Of a stretch of DNA of 64,000 nucleotides, positions 11,801 to 23,709 are shown piece by piece (position 1 is the stretch's first letter; the number at the start of each line of letters is the position of its first letter). This DNA comes from Setaria digitata (taxonomy: Eukaryota > Nematoda > Chromadorea > Rhabditida > Setariidae): positions 361,398 through 425,397 of the forward strand of contig RCAB01000014.1 in the NCBI GenBank assembly GCA_003640385.1. The letters are read 5' to 3'. A model generated the notes under the pieces. That model was not told where the DNA came from and searched no databases. It worked only from the letters and a program-made list of their open reading frames with translations. The translations under genes were made by a program, and so were the position numbers.

Positions 11801-14800
11801 GGACCGCGACAACTCAGGATATATTTATTGACATCTTTCGAAAATATCACGTCCTGGAATGTGCAGTCTGGAGCGACACCACATGTTACACATCTTGCTG
11901 GATTACCACTTTTAGTCTGAAATCAAATTTGCTAGGTAGTTGAACATCTATAGCTCTTTTGATTTCAATCAATTTTCCAATTTAAAATATCGAAATCAAT
12001 TTTTCATTCATTTATACTGATTTGTTGAAGTGAAAAGTGACTGATAAAATTTTGATTTCAACGAAATTAAAGCAAAATTAATTTCACCACGTGATATGAA
12101 GCTGCGTACATGTGTCTTTGTGATGGCAGTGGTGATGCAGCCATAAAGTACCTGAAAGAAAAAAGTCAACATCGCCTAAAAGGTCTCAGAAATCAAATAA
12201 CTCTTACATTGAAGAAGAATATAATTTAGAGAAAAGCCTATCGGAAGATAACTAGAAGATGTGCCTTATGACAGGAAGAATCTGCCTTATGACAGGAAGA
12301 ATCTTTTCTTTTGAAATTTCAAATTTGACAATTCCAAATTTATTTTTGACCCATTCAAATAGAATTCTTAATTGTAACTGAAAGTTGCACAAGAATACAT
12401 CTCACTTACACCAATTTTGTCTTCTCATTATAACCAGTAATTGATGTCACATCATAATCATTCCATGTAAGAAATGTCACTCTTCCGTTTGTGAGATTTT
12501 CCTAAGAAACAAAATAAATATAAGTTACAAGAGCATATATGCAAATAAAAATAGATTGTTTTCTCAAAATTATTGGAACTTAAATCTTACTATAATTTCG
12601 GAATCAAAAAAAAAGATGAAACACATGGAATACTTGCAGGGACCGATATTCGAGCAATTTGATTGAATATTTCGCCTGATCCGGTATATCCAGGTAGGCT
12701 GACAAAATATGAATCTTTTGAGAAATGTCGAATACGAAAATTTTCCGGTTCAGCCCACAGACTGTGTCCAGCAATATTGAAATGCTGATTGAAATTCTGA
12801 AAATCAGCACGAATGCTTTCTTTTTTCCTTCTCAAAAAAACGAAGAAGTTTATGAATCTATGACAAAAATCTATAAGTTTTGAAATATTTTCTTCTTGGC
12901 ACATCTCAAAACAAGTTCAATTTCATTGATACAATTCTTGAAAGAGGAACCTGCATGTCAACTAAATGGAAGATGAGTAGACTGAATTTTTTAAGATCCT
13001 TACCTCCTTTACGTAATTTTAATAATATGACTGCATAAGTGTTGAATTTTCATGTTATCGACTAGTTAATTAATAAAATAAACTTGCCAGAACACACTTC
13101 CCAGAGTTAAATGTACAAATTGTAATCGATATAATATTTTGATATCTGTTAGCAAACACAGCGATCAACAAGTCTTCTTTATGAATTGATATCCAAGATG
13201 CTGAGAATAAATATGTTGATAGGCTAAAAATAGTAGTCTTAGTAAAATCTTATCACTACGAAATGAAATATTTTTCAGTCTAAAAATCGATGAAATCCTT
13301 CATTTATATCACTTTTTATCAGAAGGAACCTTTTATCTCCAAGTGCAACCTCCATTTCTCGAGATATTTTACTTTTTTTATCCCAAATATTGATAGTAAT
13401 TTCCGGTAATTGCTTAACGCCAGCTTTTGGATACGGTATTTTATTCACGACTGGATATTGTTTCTGCCCAAATATTGGATATTGTATTAAAGGGACTTTA
13501 CGATCATCAATCCTGATAAAAGCCAAATACTGTCCTGATTTTGACCACCATAAACCCTAAAAGTATATAAAGTTAGTGCGGAAAAACAATGAGCTAATAA
13601 TAATGTATCAATTATTTGCTTACTATATTATTGTTGAAGATCTCTTCCTCATAAATCCAATCAGCAATACCATTATACACCAGTGTATTATTATCTCGGG
13701 TAATCCTATATATTTTTTCATCACCTGGTTCTCTACCGTAGTAAATATCATTTTGATGTACAAACGCCTGCAAAACTATTCTTCTCCTAAAAACATTTTT
13801 TTTTTTGTCGAAAAATGATATTATAAAAATATAAATGTATTCTTGATAATTAATAATATCTGAAACTCTTTTACACTTAATTAAATATTTAGTGTATACA
13901 AAAGCTTTTGTAAGACACTAGATTCACCTAACCTTTACCTGTTATACTTCTTCACTCAAATGTCTTAACTAATCATTTATCCGTCAAATAAACAATCAGT
14001 CAATCAGTCGACCAAATGACGAAAAGTTCCTAAGCTTACTTATTAAAGTTAAAAAAGGGTAACTTCACGCACAGATAGATCCGAAGTTCAAAAGAATACC
14101 GGAAATCATGCTAGTGCAACAACTGAAACTTCATCCGGTTAAATTTACTAATATAACTGCTCTAATGAAGTACGATTTACGGATCAAAAATTAACACTCA
14201 CTTTTCTTAAAAGTCTACAATGAGATAATACTAACTGCTCTCATCTTACTGATCCAGTAGCTTGAATGGTAACTAAGAATGAATTTGAAGTTAGGAGATT
14301 TCATTTGACAAGGAATTTGTAGTCAGCATGCTAAAAGGGGTTAATCAAATAAGACGCTGTAGTAAAATGTGTGCGGTAAGTGAAAAGTAAAGTGTATTAT
14401 TGCATATCTGAAAGCCACAACTAGACAGGTAGATTAATCCTTCTACTTAGTGCAACATAAAATAACCCTTTGGCTCAAAATATATTAGCAAAAACATTGT
14501 GTCTTACAAAATCATTGGATGTTGGATTCCAGACGAATAGTTGTAATAACTCATCACCCGTTCCTCCTGGCCCAACCGGTGCAAATGCCCTGCAGTAACA
14601 GATTACAGTAGGCTAAGTATCGGAAATCTTAAATTAATGAAAACGAAAATTAATTAATCAGAAATTTTTATTAAAACAAATTACAATATTTAAATGAATG
14701 CTATAGCGAAAAATGAATCAAAAAATCGAAAATACTCACTGAGAATTCATAGAATAAATGCGATAAATCATAGCATTATCATTCTGAAACTGTTCTTTGG

Positions 14801-17800
14801 CAGAAATTTATAAATTTCAGTGCACAGACATCCATTACTTCTGATAAATGTTTCAAGGAACTTGGCAAAACATGACATCTGTTTTAATTAGAATTAAATG
14901 TTTCTAATTAGTAAGAACTAATGAGCCGACATCTTACAATGCCGACAGTTTCAACTCGAAAAGAAAAAGAAGAAAAAAGAAATTTACTCTCTTGTTGTTG
15001 TAAGAGAGGACGACGTAGAAAGCATCGTGCGAGAAAGCAAACTGATTATTGTGCCCCTGTCTACCCTGAAATTGAGTAACTTTCATAATAAGCTTAAGTT
15101 TAACAAAACTAGGCTATATCTCTCTGTATAGACTTGGCTTTCACTAATGAAAAGAATGAACTGACCAAAATGTCCTCTTTGGTGTAATAGTTGGAAGTGA
15201 TTGGAAATGACGAAGTGTTGACGATTCTAATGAAATCAATTGCTCTTAGCATGATCTGATTGTTGTCTATCCAATCAATTGCTTCTATCGGACTGAGCAA
15301 CATATTATACAAAACGTCTGTTAACGTTAACGGCGTCCGTTTCCCATTTCCGCCAAGACTGGCTGCAAATTTGCATGTTTTTTTTTGTAAATTACACTTT
15401 CCTGGACTGGAAGGTTTTATTTCAAGTGAAAATTTGTAAATAAAATTCAAAAAAGTGAAAATTTGAAAATAAAATTCAAAAACAAACTCAATGAACCAAC
15501 AAATACTGCATACACGAATAAGGTGATAATTCATATCTGCTGAATCAATGTCTCTATATTATCCAATTTCCAAAATATTTTATTATGCATTTCAGGTCTA
15601 TACATTAGAAATTATAAATGCATGAGCAGTTCTGCGTTAATGTGTGCGTATACTTCTGTTAACACTGGATTACGTGGAATTTCTAATTAGTAGTAAGTTA
15701 CGTGGGATTTTTTAATTAACGTCTTAGTACAAAGCATCGTACCGAACGCCTGTTTTTTGAAATAAAATAAAAAGGGAAATTATGTAAGTTTTATAACAAG
15801 TGCATTGAAAGAGTTCAGAAGAGAAAAATATAATTTTTGGCTTTCTTTTTAATTGATAAATATATGAATAACAACAAATGAAGTTGAATAACTGCTTACT
15901 TGGAGTGATAAGGAGTGCAGCAGCTACTATCAGCGAACACATAGCTGTGATAACTAACAGAGCAATGATAATGCTACGCCAATTGCGTTCAAATGGTCCA
16001 GAAGCTATCAACTCCTAAAAAAATGTTTAAATTTGAAAGTCAGATAATAAAAAAAAGTTTAAATAAGCAGAAATGAAAACAGAAAGGGAAAAGGAAATAG
16101 TGAAAATGCTGGGCTATAGAAATTTTGCCAGTCCAAATTTGCATTTAGAAAACTTTTCTTGTTATCAGTAAACTAAAATTATATCATGTTCCACAGCTGA
16201 ACTATTGCATTTATTTTAATCTTACCTGTTTACTTTCAATAAACCGAAATCCATTAGTATCATTAAATTTCTTTAACTATTCGTCATTCAAATTACACAC
16301 ATTGAGAAACTAACTGTCTATTTACTTAGTCTAGTTTTAAAACTTTTTTTTTGCAGTAACGAAAACTTTACTTGCTGATAATTCAGCCTACACATTAATA
16401 TTTAGATTACAACTAAAATATTAGTCTACGGTACTAAATAATTGAAAAAAAACTATGGTACCAAGATTTAGAAACTGTATATAAATGTAAATCCATTTGT
16501 TTTCTAGTAATTATCAGCGGAAATCATGGTATAATGTAAAATATAAATGAAAAAGAAAACTCGTACGGAAAAGGACACCATGATAACTTATCAGTTAATC
16601 ATTAAGACCCTCTCAAAATGAGTTAAAAAGACGAAATTCGTAATAAATTTGATTGTTTAAAATGAAAAGAAGACAGTTACCAAATTTTGATTGCTATTGG
16701 CGCAATTGTCGATATCAGCAATATACATCAAGGTAATTATATTAGTTAAGAGATATCACAGAGTAGAGAGGAGAATTAAGTTCGAGAATATCGTTAAGGG
16801 CAACAGCAGAGAATTTATGATAGAAAGTGATCGATACTTCGTTAATGAATTCTATTTCTTTCAAAGATTAATTAGATTATTCCGGAAAGAACTAAGTTTT
16901 CCCTTTTTCACATACTTTTTTCTCATCTGGATGAAGTGAAAACTTTAACAAAAAAAAAAAAACTTTTGTTGAAGTAAGAAAAGTTTGCCAGTTTATTTAA
17001 AGAAACACTAAAATATGAAGAGAGAAAGAGGAGAGAAGTGAGTAGTCTCTTCAATTTAGCTTCCAAACTATCAATATATATTTTTAGCCCTAAGGCTTAT
17101 TTTATTGCTAACCTTATGAAGTTGCTCTTACAGTGACAATCCTTCGTATCGCATCAAAATTTGCCAATTTCAACTAACTTTAAACATTTTTTTACTTTTC
17201 ACTGATTTCGCTAGCATGTAAAGAAGAGAAGGCTTTTCTTTTTTTTGAAATGTGAGTGCTTAAAAAAATTAGCTTCATCAAAGAAAGGGCGGCAATTCAT
17301 AAAATTTCTCCGTTGAAATTTTCTTCAAATTCTAAAGGAGATTTTTTTTTTTAATCCTTAGAGGGAAAATTAAACAGCTAGCTGTAACATAAAAGCATTT
17401 TCATCAATAACTTCTAATACTAACAGATCGAATAAGTAAAAGAGATATTTCTTGCAACTACCTATTGAAATGGGCAGTCAATTAAAATGAGCCTATTGGT
17501 ATAATAGATATAATTAAAATTTAAGAAATATTGTTAAAATTCGATTTAATAAGAGTTCGCTGTAAGTGAAATATTATTTGAAAATTCGCGAAATTCGCAC
17601 CATCATGATTTTCTTGATCAAACAAAGCAAAATTGAGTTCTAAATAAATTAACAAATCTTAAGGAAGGAACTACTGGAGGAATTACATCAGTGCAGTAGA
17701 AAAATAATGTTTCAAAACCAAACATATTTTTTAAAAAAATGTAAATTATTTGAATTTTACTCTCAGAGTTAAATTTTGTGAATTTGATTTGCCAGAAATA

Positions 17801-20800
17801 TTTTTGTTGCTAAAACGAATTTCACTCGGCAAGAATTTTGGCTTCTTTTTAAAACTTCGGTCAGTTACTTCTATTAAATTTAATAAAACTCTTTGCATTA
17901 CTTTTCTCTCTGTTTTAATTAGTGAATGATATTAGTAATAAAAGATAAATGGAAAATTTTACAAAAGCAAAAAGACTAAGTGAGTTAAAACTTAAGTAGT
18001 AAAAAGGAATCAATTATTTACAGATTCTAAACTTACCGTTTACTTCTAGAAATTTGTCTTTCCAATATTATAAATTAATGGAAACTATTTTGTTTTATAA
18101 CTGCTTATTCCAAATTCGAGTAAGAGTAGTGTTAGCCGTTCACTCCTTTAACTAATATAGCTTCTGCTACCTAGTAGGAAGGGAAACGAACTTAGCAAAT
18201 ACATAGAATATAAAAGTGAATCCTGCGCCTCTGAAATTAGTCTGTGAGAATGTCTGGCTAGAAGACTAAATTTCTCAACTTTAATTTACCAATAAATTTT
18301 CATAAACACACAGAAAATCCTACATTGATAATTGATCACTCAGGTGAGCATTGCTTCAAAAGCTGGACTATTTAAAAGTTGCTGGAAGTAAAAAAGTGTG
18401 AACACTGTTGTTTCCTTTGCTGTCACTCGAAGGGAGAGGAGTGAGAATTACCTGACAATCAGTGAGAATCACCTCAGTAACCTAAAAATTCAGTTAAAAG
18501 AAGAAATGAAAAAAGTGAATATTACTTCTGTGTATTTTGCGATATTGTCCCATTCTATGTGATAAGATAACTTTTTGCGCCCAATTCGATGGCATTTCAC
18601 TGTGTGACAGAACAGCAAACGACGTACATTTCGCATTGAGAGATTTGTTACGGAATTTAATCGAATCGAAAGATTCCCGTCACTTAGTTCGTCATTGAGA
18701 GGATACAGTGAAATGAAGGACGGCTAAATGAGTCTAATTCGATTAGAGAGTATCCAAAGAAGAGAATAGCAAAAGAAGAATGAGAAGAAATTGTCTCACT
18801 CAAAGGTGAAGAAAAACCAGTAAAGTAAATGGGAAGAGTAATAGAATGAGCGACAACAACAGATTGATTCTTCTATAAAGTTAAACTTTTTCCCTCACCA
18901 ATAATATTTAGGCAATGATGATAATTAATGATCATAGTGATAACCATAGCGGTGAAAAAGTAAGCATAGGAACATTAAACCGAGTTGGATTGAATTTTTC
19001 CTTCAATTTCATTCGTAAAAAAAGAAAAAGAACACAAAGGTCGAAAGACAAAGAGAAATCGATCAACATTTCTTTCCTTTCAAAAATTAGATCTTTATCA
19101 TTATTTATTGTTGTTGTCATTAATTATTATTATTATTATTAATGCAAAAAAAAGGAAAACTATTTCGTTTTTTAATGAGGAATTATCAACTTTCAGCTTG
19201 GCAAACCACCTATAAAGTTGTTGCTTATCACTAGTGACAAGCATTGAGTTCCATAAATAAATAAGAAATTTTTCGCATTTCAAAAATAAATGGATTAAGT
19301 TTTTCTCATCCTACTCTGAATTTAGCAGAAGCACTGAAATGATCGATTTTTGAGAGCATTTTTGAACTTGAAAATTCAACAGCTAAAACACACTTAATCA
19401 TTTCCTTTTTCGTTTCCTGTTTGATTTAAACCGTTTTAGATTCTCAGTATAAAAACGGCAAACCATCTTATTGTAAGAGATCATTATTTCTTTTTTTTTT
19501 TTATTCTTTTATCTTTTTTTTTTTTACGGAAAATAATATAGGAAAAAGAGCAAAGATGGATTAAGATGAAAATGGAGCGCAAAATGATGATTCAGATGTT
19601 ATATTGTAAATTAAATATAACTAGAGGATAAAAACAAGATTTAAAATTGGGCATTATTTAGGGATCAGAGAAAAATTAACAGAAAATTAGAAATCAAAGT
19701 AGTGTCACCTCGTCTGATGCGACAGAATTATCAGAAGGATATCTTCTTATTCTTCAAGAGACAAAACTTAAATTGTTATTGTTGAATGGATTAGAACAAA
19801 TTCCTCACAAACGATCCCAAAACAGTCTAGTCAATCTGTTCAACTGTTGTTAATTTATAACTACTAATCTAATTTACAGAGTTCTAAAACTGTTTGTAAA
19901 AAAATGAAAATAAATATCTCGCAGATGATGAATACCTTCTTTCTTATTAATGACCGGTCAGAATTGTAATTTTATCACTCTGTAAATTTTTATCACTTAA
20001 CGGTAGCAATTAATTACCGCACTTAAACGAATTTTACATTAAATATATGCCTAAAACAATGCATATTGAAAATCACACATCTTTTTGTAGTTAATATACA
20101 ATCTTAAATGCATTTGTGCAGCTCTGTAAGACTCATCAAAAAAAAAAGAGACAAAAAGCCAAAAAAAGGAAAGATTCTAAAAAAAAAGTGAAAATTATGA
20201 ATGGATGAAAATTTTGAGAAATAAAAAAATTGGAAATTAAATTGTCTGATGGCTGGAAGAGAAATGGTTCACTCTTCGATGCATATATTTTAAATTCCTG
20301 TATTTCATAGCAGTGATTATCATGTGAAGAAACTTGAAAAGAAATTCGTGAATCGACAGGTTTTAAATTCCATAAACACCTTAGTTTTCAAAGAGAGAGA
20401 AATCTCCTATGAATGATAATGTTATCTTTTCGAAGATATGAAAGAAGATGCAGTTGAAAAATTTCAGTGCTTGATACGTCAAACCTTTTTACGATTTAAA
20501 TTTATAATGCTGGTTAATAACCTAATTAGCACTGATTGCACTAGAATATTGATAATAGAACATTATAAATTTAAATATTAAAAATAAATAATTTCAAAGA
20601 TGCATTCATTAAATGTATAAATTTTTAAACCAATAATGATTTGAAAATATGTATAAAAATCTGGATGATTGGAACATTTTCTGTTGATATCTCTTTTGGC
20701 CTTGATTGAATCAATCTACAAAAATGAATCACTGAAAATTTTTCACCCTGCCAACTAATAAAATACTTTATTAGGTGATCTTATTTGCAAGGTTGCTAGT

Positions 20801-21831
20801 TAAATGTCTTTCAAATCTAAGAATTAGTGAGAATAAATGAAATTTGTGAATTTCAAAAGATTTAGCAAACTTTTTACAAAAATTCTGTCAGAGTGAGTCA
20901 CAAAAATTGCCGAAAATTCCAGCAATTTTTTCACTAAATTACCAAAAAAAAAAAAAAAAAAAATGAGAAATAAAAATAAAAATAAGCAATAAATCGTAAA
21001 GAGTCATTACCAAATACGTTAAGTACCGTGAAATTGTCAGTTGTAGATTTGATTAACATTTTAGTCCCTATTTATAGTTTATTATTGCTAAGAAATGGTT
21101 TACAACAATAAATATTAAAAGAAACTAGTTCTTCATTTTTTTGCCTATCTCTTTCGTTCTTTTTTTTGCTTCTTTCTTCTAACTTTTTCAATCAATTATT
21201 ACTTCATTATAAGCTCTCATGCTTGTAAATATTTTCAAAAGATTCTAGAAAGAGAGAAAGGCCTAGCGGAAAGGAAAATTAGTGGAAGTGGAAGATATCC
21301 GAGAGAAGTAGCACTAGTAGCCCTTCAAAATAACTGAAAATGCTGCTGTCTTATTACAGATTTTCCAAATAGTTGTTGTATAATTTCTCTTAAAAATAAA
21401 GAACTCACTTTTCTACATCAAAAAGTGGGAAATGAATTTCCGGATTCGGAAAATGCCTTTCAGAAGAGCACTAGACCAACTTGTCAACAAATAATCAGGA
21501 GAAAAAAAAAACAGTAATATTTCCAGCAGTGAATTAGGCTTTTTCAAACATAACCAAAATTTTACCCAGTCAAGCTTCAAGCTATTTTATAAGCATGAAG
21601 AAGTCGTATTTTTGAAAAATCCAAAGAGGATATTTAACATCATCCATGTCCTTTCATGTTTTTGGCACGAAAATGTGCCAGTTCTCTCCTAGTGATGCCA
21701 TAAAAAGAAATAATAAATTTACCAATAATTAATTTTATAAATCAAGCAACAGAATGCAGAAATGTGATTTGACACACCTTATCAGCTCCTTCTAGAAGAT
21801 CGACATCGTTGTTTGAAGACATTGCCGTCAT
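8888..21831 (-). CDS. Dipeptidyl peptidase IV family (S9B) type II membrane protease, DPF/DPP6/DPP10-like N-terminus (complete, 801 aa)
   Basis: Removes N-terminal dipeptides, typically after Pro or Ala, from extracellular peptides. 21 exons: 21831-21778, 16014-15900, 15362-15166, 15065-14988, 14783-14740, 14589-14508, 13767-13624, 13556-13330, 13223-13088, 12796-12623, 12501-12410, 12151-12088, 11916-11751, 11410-11312, 11120-11042, 10896-10699, 10525-10468, 10294-10192, 10061-9936, 9479-9406, 8983-8888; total 2406 nt, in frame. Short cytoplasmic N-terminus, then ERNWRSIIIALLVITAMC and a membrane segment at ~32-54, closest to mammalian DPP6/DPP10. Beta-propeller: DWIYEEE (226-232, the Glu pair that anchors the substrate N-terminus) and LWWSKSGQYLAFIRIDD. 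Catalytic triad intact: Ser670 in GWSYGG, Asp745 in HGMSDDNVH, His777 in YPDASHS, so it should be active, unlike DPP6/DPP10. The intron after 13088 appears to use a GC donor. The donor at 12623 is the least certain junction. C. elegans relatives are dpf-1 and dpf-2. Confidence 0.93.
10311..10430. repeat. Intronic degenerate tandem repeat, ~30-bp unit, about four copies
   Basis: Inside the dipeptidyl peptidase intron between exons 10525-10468 and 10294-10192. Units have the form ATTACgaTAAaTTctgtaTCTtAAATaC with variation, spaced about 28-33 bp apart, and start directly after the exon ending at 10294. Confidence 0.75.
12262..12303. repeat. Perfect 21-bp tandem duplication
   Basis: TGCCTTATGACAGGAAGAAT plus C repeated twice head to tail, 12262-12282 and 12283-12303, in the intron between exons 12501-12410 and 12151-12088. 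The two copies are identical, which suggests a recent slippage event. Confidence 0.9.
15423..15481. repeat. Near-perfect ~29-30 bp tandem duplication
   Basis: Two copies of AAGTGAAAATTTGxAAATAA followed by AATTCAAAA, differing by one base, in the intron between exons 16014-15900 and 15362-15166. Confidence 0.8.
16015..21777 (-). other. Large first intron of the dipeptidyl peptidase gene
   Basis: 5.8 kb of AT-rich sequence without recognisable genes. It contains homopolymer runs (for example around 19490-19525 and 20942-20962) and a (TTA)n run near 19121-19141. A 30-nt candidate exon at 18452-18481 is listed separately. Confidence 0.75.
18452..18481 (-). CDS. Candidate 30-nt cassette microexon in the dipeptidyl peptidase intron 1
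   Basis: AATTTTTAG acceptor, then ten codons reading VTEVILTDCQ, then a GTAATT donor. Both junctions are phase 0, so it could be inserted between the first exon and the exon starting at 16014 without changing frame. Nothing else supports it; chance is possible in 5.8 kb. Confidence 0.2.
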
Positions 21832-22099
21832 GATTTATATTATGCCAGGCCTGCCTGATCCATTTGTTTCTCCAGAAGTACCAACCGCATCAAATCGTCA
21901 TTTGATGAGCTCTTTACGTAAGCAAAACCGGAGAGCTTAGAAGGACTCTCACAGAAACAACGAATAATTTGTTTATTCATTACGATAAAAGCAAAAATTC
22001 AATCAAAAATATTAAAAAAGATTTTCTTCATTCAAGAAATTTCATTCAAATTGAGAAACATGATGAACAAAAAAAGAAATTCGTTTAATAAAATCTGCA

Positions 22100-22238
22100 A
22101 AGAGAGAGAGAGAGAGCGAGAGAGAGAGAGGAAGAGTTGTTGCTGAAGTAGTAGTAGCATAGTGGAAAGTTGAAGCTAACATAGTCGTTCTCGACGCGAA
22201 GCAAGAAAATGCTTCATTTCACTTCACTTCACTTCACC
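22100..22238. repeat. (GA)n run and (TTCAC)n short repeats upstream of the dipeptidyl peptidase first exon
   Basis: A GA dinucleotide run at about 22100-22131 and a pentanucleotide CTTCA/TTCAC repeat at about 22211-22238. Both lie 270-410 bp upstream (minus-strand sense) of the ATG at 21831, where the promoter or 5' UTR is expected. Confidence 0.7.
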
Positions 22239-23656
22239 TACCTCCATGTATCGATTAGATGTAAGATGATGCTATGTTCATAAAGCAGAAACAGATGTGT
22301 ATTGATATTCGATTATTAGAAGATGTCTTCCATTTTGCAAACAAAATAAATAATTAATTAGTTGTGACGAACTTTCCTAGCAGAGTTGGTGGTGCGGCGA
22401 GCAGGAGAGAGATTCCGAAGGTCGAGGTGGAATGAAGGAGAAGTTCATGCGAGAACAGCGAACAAGACTTCCTGTCGTGATCATGTTAAAGGTCAATCTC
22501 GAAGTTACGCAACCAATATATAACTTCAAATCTACCATACTATCACAATTCTACGTAGAAGTTTTGTCAAAATCTCTTCATATGGTAAAAATCACGCTTT
22601 TAATCACACCGAAATAAGCTCTATTTGCTTGTTCTTATCACTTCACGTTTTTTTTTCCACCTAAGATAATGACGTGTAATACCGTGATACTTTACATAAC
22701 ATCAGTTATAATACTACGTGATGTAAATCTGTGACATCTGTTTTTCTAAAATTTTTAAGGAGTATGAGAAAAGCGCAACAATGAGAAGATAATTTATTCA
22801 TAATTGCTTCCACTCTCCTCGGCTTAATATTTCAGAACTTGAAAGCTTTATAGAACGAAGTCGGATAGATGGCAGTGTGGCTGATTTACAATATAAATAA
22901 TATTACGAACAGAGAAATGGGCAAAAGCAGATATATTTTATTTTTAATTTTATTACATTTCAGTTTTATTTGCTATACTCGAAAACTTTATTGGACACAG
23001 TACTTCAATCACTCTTTTATTTTAAAAGTCATCATTTTTTTTCTTATATAATAGAAGAATTTTCATAAAAATTACTGGATTAAATCCGGAAATTTACCTC
23101 ATTATTTTTGCTAACGAAAATAAGCATAAGACTTTTTTCTCAAGAAAATATTTCGTAGAAAAGTTTAGCAAAAGCAATAATTTTGACACAGTACCTAAAC
23201 AACTTTTGGTTAGAAGTGCCTAAACTGATAAGCTAAGAGCCAAGAGCTATAGCACTGTGGAAATTATGTTTTCTTGTACATTTTGATTGAGTATAATCAG
23301 AAGAAAGCTATCGAGAAAAGTCGCCTAATAAAAAAAAAACATAAAACCTACTAAATTCATCACAACATTATATGTGAAAGGGTAGTCTGAAATTATCTGT
23401 CTTATTTGTTCCAGAATTTGACATTGCCATCATTACTGCCCTTGAACAGCAGAAGTTTTCAGGTCTGAAAAGAAAGAAATCAGTCTTTTTGAAAAATAGT
23501 AGAAACGATTCGAAAAATATTAGACAAACTTTCAAGCATGTTTTAAACGGTTCTCTTTTTGCACGTTTCAAGTAAGCGCTACGTTAACTTCATTTTTTTT
23601 GTTAAACCCATAAAATTGCCTTTTACAAATCAGAGGAAATATGGAAGAAGACTAAC

Positions 23657-23709
23657 CTCTTGAGTTCCTTCCAGAATTTCGACTTCAGGAGTTTGTCTCA
23701 CACTTATTG
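23657..23709 (-). CDS. Alternative upstream coding exon of the dipeptidyl peptidase gene
   Basis: A 53-nt exon between an AATTTTGCAG acceptor and a GTTAGT donor encodes ISVRQTPEVEILEGTQE. Its donor is phase 0 and would join directly to the exon at 16014 (ELIASGPFERNW). It resembles the end of the annotated first exon (DVDLLEGADK): both are acidic and carry L-E-G close to the junction. It has no ATG and an upstream phase-1 partner is needed, which I did not find. The likely reading is a second N-terminal isoform from a more distal promoter. Confidence 0.5.

Noticed and set aside
18915..19283. Overlapping ORFs near 19 kb, including one ending in a run of Tyr or Ile
   Set aside because: Created by a (TTA)n run inside the dipeptidyl peptidase first intron.
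23368..23571. Minus-strand ORF ending in NSGTNKTDNFRLPFHI, first considered as another alternative first exon
   Set aside because: No in-phase donor that could join it to the exon at 16014.
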